A stretch of DNA of 5,482 bases, taken from assembly GCF_030523985.1 (NCBI RefSeq), contig NZ_JAUNHK010000088.1, positions 5,300 to 10,781 on the forward strand. Direction: 5' to 3'. This DNA comes from Deinococcus sp. (GTDB taxonomy: Bacteria > Deinococcota > Deinococci > Deinococcales > Deinococcaceae). The notes beneath the pieces were generated by a model, which searched no databases, was not told the DNA's origin, and saw only the letters and a list, made by a program, of their open reading frames with translations. This document shows, piece by piece, positions 1 to 5,482 of the stretch. Each line of letters starts with the position of its first letter. Within the stretch, counting starts at the first letter, position 1. The translations under genes and the position numbers were made by a program.

Positions 1-113
1 GCCTCGCCAAATTCGGCGGCCCGATTATCACGCCAGGAGTCAAGGCGGCGGTAGGAGCCGTGACCGAGTGGCTGGAACGCGAGGGAGCGGCGGTCAAGCA
101 CCGGGGGTATTGA
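1..113 (+). CDS. C-terminal fragment of an unrecognised protein (5' end outside window)
   Basis: An open frame enters from the left edge (first complete codon at position 3) and stops at TGA 111-113. It encodes 36 residues beginning LAKFGGPIITPG and ending in a basic, helical tail with a final tyrosine. Codon use is G/C-rich at third positions, like the neighbouring genes, and the stop lies 27 bases before the next ATG, so it is probably a genuine gene end. The Gly-Gly-Pro...Thr-Pro-Gly turn followed by an amphipathic helix is only loosely reminiscent of the C-terminal end of some NAD(P)-dependent oxidoreductases such as the saccharopine-dehydrogenase-like group. That resemblance is weak and I do not assign a function. 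The sequence upstream of the window would decide it. Confidence 0.6.
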   Translation, partial: LAKFGGPIITPGVKAAVGAVTEWLEREGAAVKHRGY

Positions 114-128
114 GGGCTGCCCCCGCAC

Positions 129-134
129 TACACT
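129..134 (+). promoter_or_regulatory. Putative -10 element of a leaderless promoter
   Basis: The hexamer TACACT is followed by six bases (GCGCCC) and then the ATG at 141. A -10 box at this distance would start transcription at or next to the A of the start codon, giving a leaderless mRNA, an arrangement common in Deinococcus. No Shine-Dalgarno-like sequence lies at the usual distance before 141, which fits. No convincing -35 is visible at 16-18 bases upstream. Confidence 0.45.
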
Positions 135-140
135 GCGCCC

Positions 141-542
141 ATGCTCAAGCCCTTCCTCCTGGCCCTCACCCTGGGCGGCGTGGCGGCTGACCTGGCCCTG
201 GCCGCGCCCGCGCCCGTGGTGCGTAACTTCGGCCTGTCCGAACCCCAGCGCCGCGCCATCTGGACGCACACCATGCGCGGGCAACTCTCCATTGCCGAGC
301 AGACCCAGGACGAGGGCCTGACCCGAATGCTCAGCGCCGAGACGAAGGGCGAGAAACGCACCGCGCAGTCGGCCTCGTTGTCGTGTGCTCTGATGAGCCG
401 CATCGACGCCCAGGCGGCCAGGCAGCAGCCGCTGATAGACGAGCTGCACGCCCGCATTCGCCGTGGCTACGGGCTGTCGCAAGCGGCGCTGGACGGCATC
501 TTGCGCGAGGGTGAGCAAAAAGGCTGGGCGCTGCCGCTTTGA
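141..542 (+). CDS. Small secreted protein of unknown function
   Basis: This encodes 133 residues. The N-terminus looks like a Sec signal peptide: a Lys at position 3, a hydrophobic stretch over about residues 5-20, and an Ala-Leu-Ala motif at 19-21, with cleavage predicted after Ala21, before APAPVV. An Asp at 17 inside the hydrophobic part is slightly unusual. The mature part (about 112 residues) is rich in Ala, Gln, Arg and Glu, appears mostly helical, and has no transmembrane segment. It has a single cysteine near residue 82. Two similar helix-start motifs, GLSEPQ (31-36) and GLSQAA (111-116), bracket the domain. It could be a periplasmic or envelope helical protein, but I do not recognise a family. 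The start is supported by the signal peptide and by the -10-like box six bases upstream. Its stop overlaps the probable start of the methyltransferase gene, so the two are probably co-transcribed. Confidence 0.75.
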   Translation: MLKPFLLALTLGGVAADLALAAPAPVVRNFGLSEPQRRAIWTHTMRGQLSIAEQTQDEGLTRMLSAETKGEKRTAQSASLSCALMSRIDAQAARQQPLIDELHARIRRGYGLSQAALDGILREGEQKGWALPL

Positions 543-1450
543 GCCTGAGCTTCACCGACGAACCCATGAGCGTCATCCTGCCCGCCGTGCGCCGCGTGCT
601 GGACGCCGTGGGCGAAGTGGCTTTCGAGGTGCCCGACCCCGACCTGGGCGTGGGCCTCTACGCGGGCGAGGTGGGCGCGGCGGGCCTGCACCGTCCCTGG
701 CCGACCTGGGCCGACCTCGCGGAGACGCTGGGGGCGCACCTGCTCACGCCGGAGCGGGCAGGAGAGGGCCGCGTGCGCGTGCGGCTGCGGCGGCAGGCAG
801 GCACCCCCGACCCCGACGCGCAGGGCTACGGCGGGCCGGAATGGGCGCGGGTGGACAAGCTGGAAGACCCGGTGTTTTTGTTCACGTTGGTCGAGGCGCT
901 GCGGCGGGTCAGCCCCCCGGCAGGTGGGCGCGTCCTGAGTCTGGGCGTGAGCGGCGGGCGTGAACTGGACGCGCTGGCACTGGCTTTTCCGGGCCGTGAG
1001 TTCGAGTTGGTGGGTCTGGACATGGAGGCGGCGGCCCTGGAGCGGGCAAAAGAGCGGCATCCGGCGGGGCAATTCCGCGTGCTGGACGTGAACACTTTGC
1101 CCGCCGCCGACCTGGGCCAGTTCGACCTCATCCTGTGCCTCAGCCTGCTGCAAAGTCCCGGCGTACAGACCGACCGGGTACTGGCGGCGCTGTACCGTCA
1201 TCATCTGACGTCCGGCGGTGGGCTGGTGCTGGGCTTTCCGAATGCCCGCTACCGCGACGGGGCGCTGAGCTACGGCGCACGCCTTCTCAACTTTGCCCGC
1301 CCCGACCTCAGCCTGCTGTGCGCCGACGTGACCGACGCCCGGCGCAGGCTGCAAAAGTACGGGTTCAAGGTCTTCGTGACGGGCAAATATGAGGTGCTGG
1401 TGACGGCGATTCCGGCAGGGACGCGGACGCCGGAAGGTCTGGCCCTGTAA
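539..1450 (+). CDS. Class I SAM-dependent methyltransferase
   Basis: This 303-residue protein has a Rossmann-type SAM-binding core in its second half. Motif I is LGVSGGRELD (135-144), the glycine-rich loop. The acidic residue ending strand 2, expected to bind the SAM ribose, is Asp161 in GLDME. A VLDVN segment follows, then the strand-4 motif FDLILCLSLL (from 195). After it come a post-core glycine-rich turn (SGGGLVLGFPNARYRDG, from 225) and a C-terminal strand pair around FKVFVTGKYEVLVTA. The first 120 or so residues are a separate, less conserved region with no recognised motif. The substrate cannot be read from the sequence. The TTG start at 539 overlaps the preceding TGA (TTGA), typical of translational coupling. 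An in-frame ATG at 566 is an alternative that would shorten the protein by nine residues, and neither start has a strong ribosome binding site. The gene ends 17 bases from a convergent gene. Confidence 0.85.
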   Translation: MSLSFTDEPMSVILPAVRRVLDAVGEVAFEVPDPDLGVGLYAGEVGAAGLHRPWPTWADLAETLGAHLLTPERAGEGRVRVRLRRQAGTPDPDAQGYGGPEWARVDKLEDPVFLFTLVEALRRVSPPAGGRVLSLGVSGGRELDALALAFPGREFELVGLDMEAAALERAKERHPAGQFRVLDVNTLPAADLGQFDLILCLSLLQSPGVQTDRVLAALYRHHLTSGGGLVLGFPNARYRDGALSYGARLLNFARPDLSLLCADVTDARRRLQKYGFKVFVTGKYEVLVTAIPAGTRTPEGLAL

Positions 1451-1467
1451 CCACAGTCGTGAACGGC

Positions 1468-3123
1468 TCAGCTTTGCGGTGACGGGTCACGGCTGGCCTG
1501 TCCCGCCTGCCAGGTCAGGTAGCCCCCGTCCAGATTCAGCACGTCGCAGCCGAGTTCGGACAGCAGCCGGGTCGCCGTGTGTCCACGCTGTCCGACCTGA
1601 CAGTGGACGACCAGGGGCGTACCGCGCAGCTCGTCGGCCCTGGAGCGCAGGTCACCCAGCGGAATATTTTCTGCCCCCGGAATGCGGCCCCGGGCATATT
1701 CGGACGGGTCACGCACGTCAATGATGCGCCGCCCGCTGCCCTCCAGTTCGTGCCATTGCAGGGTGCAGGTCAGGCCGTCCATGACGTTTTGCGCCACGTA
1801 GCCGAGCATATTGACCGGGTCTTTGGCGCTGCTGTAGGGCGGGGCGTAAGCCAGCGGCAGGTCGCTGAGGTCGTCGGCGTGCAGACCCGCGTGCAGGGCG
1901 GTTGCCAGCACGTCGATTCGCTTGTCGGTGCCTGCGCCGCCCACCGCCTGCGCTCCGTAGATGCGGCCCGACTGCGGGTCGAACACCAGTTTGAGGCTGA
2001 CCCGTTCGGCGCCGGGATAGTAACCCGCATGTGAACCGGGGTGCGTGTGAACCGTGGCGTAAGGCAGGCCCCGCGCCGCGACCTGTTTCTCGTTGAGGCC
2101 CGTGCTGGCCGCCGTCAGGTCGAACACCTTGACGATGGCTGTCGCCGGATGTCCCCCGAAATTCACCGGGCGGCCCATGATGCGGTCAGCCACCAGGCGG
2201 CCCTGGCGATTGGCTCCCCAGGCCAGGGGCACGAAGGCCAGTTCGCCCAGCGAGTCGCGGACCAGCGCCGCGTCGCCCACCGCCGAAATGTGCGGGTCGG
2301 AGGTCAGCAGCGACTCATCGACCACGATGCCTCCGCGCTCAGCCACCTCCAGCCCCGCGTCACGCGCCAGCCCGTCTTCGGGACGCACGCCGACGGCCAG
2401 CACCACCAGGTCGGTTTCCAGGGTTTCACCGCTGTGCAGGGTCACGCTGCGTTCGGTCAGCTGCGTGACCTGGGCCGAGCAGCGCACCTGAACGCCGTGC
2501 TTTTCGAGTTCCTGCCGCGCCAGCACCGCCAGTTCGGGGTCGAGGGGAGGCAGAATCTGCGGGCTGCCTTCGAGCAGCGTGACCTGATGGCCCGCTTCGC
2601 GCAGATTTTCAGCGACTTCGACACCGATAAAACCCCCACCGATCACCACACTGCGCTGCCCGGCGACGGCGGCGGACTTGAGGCGGTCGAGGTCGCTCAC
2701 GTTGCGCAGGGTCAGGGCGTGCTCGACTCCCGGAATCGGTGGGCGCAGGGGCGCGGCTCCCGGACTCAGGATGAGGTGGTCGTAGGCAAGCGCATAACTC
2801 CGGTTCGCTTGCAGGTCGTGCACCTCCACCTGCCGGGCCGCCCGGTCAATCCGCCTGACCTCCTGCCGGATTCTCACGTCCAGGCCGAAGCGGGCACTCA
2901 GGCTCTGGGGCGTGTGCAGCAGCAGGCGTTCGCGCTCGGCAATCACGCCGCTGAGGTGATAGGGGAGGCCGCAGTTGGCGAAAGACACATGCTCTCCACG
3001 TTCCAGCACGACAATCTCGGCGCGTTCGTCCAAGCGGCGCAGGCGGGTCGCCGCGCTCATGCCCCCCGCCACTCCACCCACGATGACAATGCGGCGCACC
3101 CCATCAGAATCTGCAACAGTCAT
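1468..3123 (-). CDS. CoA-disulfide reductase-like FAD/NAD(P)H oxidoreductase fused to a rhodanese domain
   Basis: This 551-residue protein is a pyridine nucleotide-disulfide oxidoreductase with an added sulfurtransferase domain. In order: the FAD-binding VGGVAGGMSAATR (15-27); the SFANCGLPY motif with the single redox cysteine Cys51 typical of CoA-disulfide reductases and NADH oxidases; the NAD(P)H-binding VIGGGFIGVEVAENL (160-174); the second FAD contact SAVGDAALV (280-288, Asp284); and the dimerisation domain with LAYAPPYSSAKDPVNM (424-439). The rhodanese domain runs from about 465, with IIDVRDPSEYARGRIPGAENIPL and the active loop CQVGQRG (Cys508). This matches the CoADR-rhodanese fusions of Bacillus and the related NADH-dependent persulfide reductases, which reduce CoA disulfide or CoA/glutathione persulfides. 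Which substrate is used here is not visible. The frame stays open to an ATG at 3252, but those 43 extra residues look non-conserved. The ATG at 3123 puts the FAD motif at the normal distance and has a -10 box six bases upstream. It is probably cytoplasmic. Confidence 0.92.
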   Translation of the reverse strand: MTVADSDGVRRIVIVGGVAGGMSAATRLRRLDERAEIVVLERGEHVSFANCGLPYHLSGVIAERERLLLHTPQSLSARFGLDVRIRQEVRRIDRAARQVEVHDLQANRSYALAYDHLILSPGAAPLRPPIPGVEHALTLRNVSDLDRLKSAAVAGQRSVVIGGGFIGVEVAENLREAGHQVTLLEGSPQILPPLDPELAVLARQELEKHGVQVRCSAQVTQLTERSVTLHSGETLETDLVVLAVGVRPEDGLARDAGLEVAERGGIVVDESLLTSDPHISAVGDAALVRDSLGELAFVPLAWGANRQGRLVADRIMGRPVNFGGHPATAIVKVFDLTAASTGLNEKQVAARGLPYATVHTHPGSHAGYYPGAERVSLKLVFDPQSGRIYGAQAVGGAGTDKRIDVLATALHAGLHADDLSDLPLAYAPPYSSAKDPVNMLGYVAQNVMDGLTCTLQWHELEGSGRRIIDVRDPSEYARGRIPGAENIPLGDLRSRADELRGTPLVVHCQVGQRGHTATRLLSELGCDVLNLDGGYLTWQAGQASRDPSPQS

Positions 3124-3129
3124 GGCGGG

Positions 3130-3135
3130 AGTATA
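3130..3135 (-). promoter_or_regulatory. Putative -10 element of a leaderless promoter for the CoADR-rhodanese gene
   Basis: On the minus strand the hexamer TATACT is followed by six bases (CCCGCC) and the ATG whose A is at 3123. This is a close match to TATAAT at the spacing expected for a leaderless transcript. The only Shine-Dalgarno-like run, AGGGAGG (3144-3138), is 14 bases from the ATG, too far to work well and better explained as part of the inverted repeat next to it. No good -35 match is seen around 3153-3159. Confidence 0.5.
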
Positions 3136-3151
3136 TACCTCCCTGGGGTAT
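3135..3151. promoter_or_regulatory. Candidate operator: ATACC-N7-GGTAT inverted repeat (CsoR/CstR-like)
   Basis: The plus strand reads ATACCTCCCTGGGGTAT. The outer five bases of each arm pair perfectly, and six of the eight positions around the central C at 3143 are symmetric. It fills the expected spacer between -35 and -10, directly touching the TATACT box, which is where a repressor would block RNA polymerase. The form (ATACC/GGTAT arms with a C/G-rich centre) resembles operators I know for CsoR-family repressors, including persulfide-sensing CstR, which controls rhodanese and CoADR-type genes in Firmicutes. No regulator gene of that family is present in the window, so the assignment is inference. 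Confidence 0.45.
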
Positions 3152-3310
3152 CTCTCGGTACTCGGATGTCCCGCTGGCCTCATACGGGGCTGGGCGGCGC
3201 AGGGGACATTCCGGTGCTTTCCTCGGATGTGCTCTGTTTCGCCGCTTGGCAAGTCCGCTTCGCTCTGCTCGGGAAAACAGTTTGGATACCCGAACTATTT
3301 CAAAGCCGTA
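3152..3310. other. Non-coding gap between the ppsR stop and the CoADR promoter
   Basis: No credible gene is seen here. It contains the 3' untranslated side of ppsR. A 9-base direct repeat CTCGGATGT occurs at 3161-3169 and 3222-3230. GGATGTCCC (3164-3172) can pair with GGGACATTCC (3203-3212) with one bulged base. A second hairpin lies at 3279-3296. The density of short repeats and inverted repeats suggests a structured intergenic element, possibly one of the dispersed small non-coding repeats known from Deinococcus genomes. I cannot confirm copy number from this window. Confidence 0.35.
3274..3296 (-). terminator. Weak candidate Rho-independent terminator after ppsR
   Basis: On the minus strand, 14 bases after the ppsR stop, AGTTCGG-GTAT-CCAAACT can form a 7-position stem with one C-A mismatch and a 4-base loop, followed by G and TTTT. 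The mismatch and short T run make it weak. Read on the plus strand the same stem has a G-U pair instead of the mismatch, so it may be a structural repeat rather than a terminator. Confidence 0.3.
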
Positions 3311-4129
3311 TCAGCCCTCCAGTCGCCCCGATTTCCTGAGCATGCCCAGCACGCCCGCCGCGATTTCTTCCACGCTGGAACTGGTGGTTTCCTTGACCGG
3401 AATGCCCATACGCGCAAAAAGCTGCTCGGCGCGGCGCACTTCGTACTCGCACTGCTCGATGCTGGCGTATTTGCTGTTCGGCTTTCGCTGGGTGCGAATG
3501 GCGTGCAGCCGCTTGGGATCGATGGTCAGGCCAAAGAGTTTGCCCCGGTAAGGTTCGAGGGGCAGCGGCAGGCCGTCACGCTCGAAGTCGTCTTCCGCCA
3601 GCGGGTAGTTGCTGGCACGGATGCCGTGTTGCAGCGCCAGAAACAGACTGGTCGGCGTCTTGCCCGCCCGCGATACCCCGACCAGAATCACGTCGCTCAG
3701 GCCGTATTGCCGGTCGCCCACGCCGTCGTCGGTGGCGAGTGCGAAGTCCAGGGCCTCCATGCGCGACAGGTAAGCCTCGCTGTCCTGCATGTCGTGGTGC
3801 CCGCCCACCACCAGTTTGGCGTCTTCTCCGAATTCCTTTTCCAGCAGCCGGATGTTCTCGGTCAGCAGGTCGAACACCTGCGCAGGCGCGGTCTGGAGGA
3901 TTTTCAGCACGTCCGCCTGGGTGGTCGTCGTGAAAATCAGGGGCCGCTCGCCCTGGGCCGTCAGCCCTTCCACTTCGCGAACGACGCTCTGGGCCGAGGC
4001 CACGTCAGCGGTGAAGGGGCGGCGCACATAGCGGAAGTGCTGGCCTGGAAAGTGGGTCAGCAGGGCGCGGGCGATGTTCTCGGCGGTGAGGCCAGTGTGG
4101 TCGGAAACGATCAGAACGGTGCGCGGCAT
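3311..4129 (-). CDS. ppsR: PEP synthase regulatory protein (bifunctional kinase/pyrophosphorylase)
   Basis: This 272-residue protein, full length for the family (E. coli PpsR is 277), is a cytoplasmic regulator. It inactivates PEP synthase by ADP-dependent phosphorylation of a threonine beside the catalytic histidine and reactivates it by phosphate-dependent dephosphorylation with release of pyrophosphate. Family features seen are the N-terminal VLIVSDHTGLTAENIARALLTHFP (5-28), the GGHHDMQDSEAYLSRMEALDFALATDDG stretch (109-136), the P-loop-like GVSRAGKTPTSLFLA (151-165), GLTIDPKRLHAIR (200-212) and the YASIEQCEYEVRRAE segment (221-234). The same family includes the pyruvate phosphate dikinase regulator. 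The divergent neighbour is PEP synthase rather than a dikinase, so that is the likely target. The ATG at 4129 gives the conserved N-terminus, but a GGAGG run sits only one base before it, unusually close for a ribosome binding site. Confidence 0.94.
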   Translation of the reverse strand: MPRTVLIVSDHTGLTAENIARALLTHFPGQHFRYVRRPFTADVASAQSVVREVEGLTAQGERPLIFTTTTQADVLKILQTAPAQVFDLLTENIRLLEKEFGEDAKLVVGGHHDMQDSEAYLSRMEALDFALATDDGVGDRQYGLSDVILVGVSRAGKTPTSLFLALQHGIRASNYPLAEDDFERDGLPLPLEPYRGKLFGLTIDPKRLHAIRTQRKPNSKYASIEQCEYEVRRAEQLFARMGIPVKETTSSSVEEIAAGVLGMLRKSGRLEG

Positions 4130-4177
4130 ACCTCCAGGGTGCCATGTCCACCCCGGTCAGACAAAGTCATGGGCTAG

Positions 4178-4193
4178 AACCCTGCACTGGGTT
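4178..4193. promoter_or_regulatory. Imperfect palindrome in the ppsR-ppsA divergent promoter region
   Basis: AACCCTGCACTGGGTT has perfect 5-base arms (AACCC/GGGTT) around a 6-base centre. It lies about midway between the divergent ppsR and ppsA starts. Its right arm runs into TTAAAGT, whose TAAAGT (4193-4198) is a possible but weak -10 for ppsA. This position would suit a regulator controlling both genes. I do not recognise the motif as the site of a known factor, and Cra-type sites look different. Confidence 0.3.
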
Positions 4194-4254
4194 AAAGTGA
4201 GGAGATAGAGAACACAAATCCCCTCAAGTGGCGCGGCCTCGGGGCGCACGCCAA

Positions 4255-4260
4255 CGGAGA
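4255..4260 (+). promoter_or_regulatory. Ribosome binding site of ppsA
   Basis: CGGAGA ends six bases before the ATG at 4267, a normal Shine-Dalgarno distance. It decides in favour of 4267 over the in-frame ATG two codons later at 4273. Unlike the two leaderless-type genes in the window, ppsA therefore appears to have a 5' leader. Confidence 0.65.
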
Positions 4261-4266
4261 AAACGT

Positions 4267-5482
<1,216 letters not shown>

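Noticed and set aside
467..1354. 295-codon open frame on the minus strand opposite the methyltransferase
   Set aside because: The translation is Gln/His/Arg-rich without domains, while the plus-strand frame has a full SAM-binding core.
1479..1490. GTGAC-GG-GTCAC inverted repeat as a terminator for the methyltransferase
   Set aside because: It lies inside the CoADR coding sequence, has only a 2-base centre and no following T-run.
2041..3339. 432-codon open frame on the plus strand antisense to the CoADR-rhodanese gene
   Set aside because: The minus-strand frame has complete FAD, NAD(P)H and rhodanese motifs. The antisense frame is low-complexity in Gln/His/Arg/Ala with no motif, as expected from G/C-rich third positions.
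2975..4177. 400-codon open frame on the plus strand across ppsR and the intergenic region
   Set aside because: It is antisense to ppsR, which shows all family motifs on the minus strand, and its translation shows no recognisable domain.

Overview
The window is GC-rich, densely packed bacterial chromosome, most likely from Deinococcus or a close relative. I infer this from gene content, strong G/C third-position bias (which produces many long antisense shadow ORFs), and two -10-like hexamers placed exactly six bases before an ATG. That spacing is the leaderless-mRNA promoter layout that is very common in Deinococcus. I could not run a search, so the genus is an inference.

Layout. Positions 1-113 hold the last 36 codons of an unrecognised plus-strand gene. 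Next comes a plus-strand pair: a small secreted protein of unknown function (141-542) and a class I SAM-dependent methyltransferase (about 539-1450) whose likely TTG start overlaps the previous stop. The methyltransferase converges, with only 17 bases between stop codons, on a minus-strand flavoprotein (3123-1468). This protein has the architecture of a coenzyme A-disulfide reductase fused to a C-terminal rhodanese domain. Its promoter region (3130-3151) carries an ATACC...GGTAT inverted repeat, like the operators of CsoR/CstR-type repressors, directly against a -10 element. Further along is a minus-strand PEP synthase regulatory kinase/phosphorylase (4129-3311). It is divergent, across a 137-base intergenic region, from phosphoenolpyruvate synthase (4267 to the window end, truncated by the window).

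How the genes work together. ppsR and ppsA form a classic enzyme/regulator pair. PpsA makes PEP from pyruvate and ATP for gluconeogenesis, and PpsR switches PpsA off and on by reversible threonine phosphorylation. The CoADR-rhodanese protein belongs to thiol/persulfide redox chemistry, and its putative operator suggests induction by reactive sulfur (inference). The secreted protein and methyltransferase look co-transcribed but have no assigned role. I see no mobile elements, tRNA or rRNA genes, or CRISPR arrays. The most interesting points are the putative sulfur-responsive operator, the leaderless promoters, and a palindrome in the ppsR-ppsA intergenic region. I found no clear evidence for a wholly new system.
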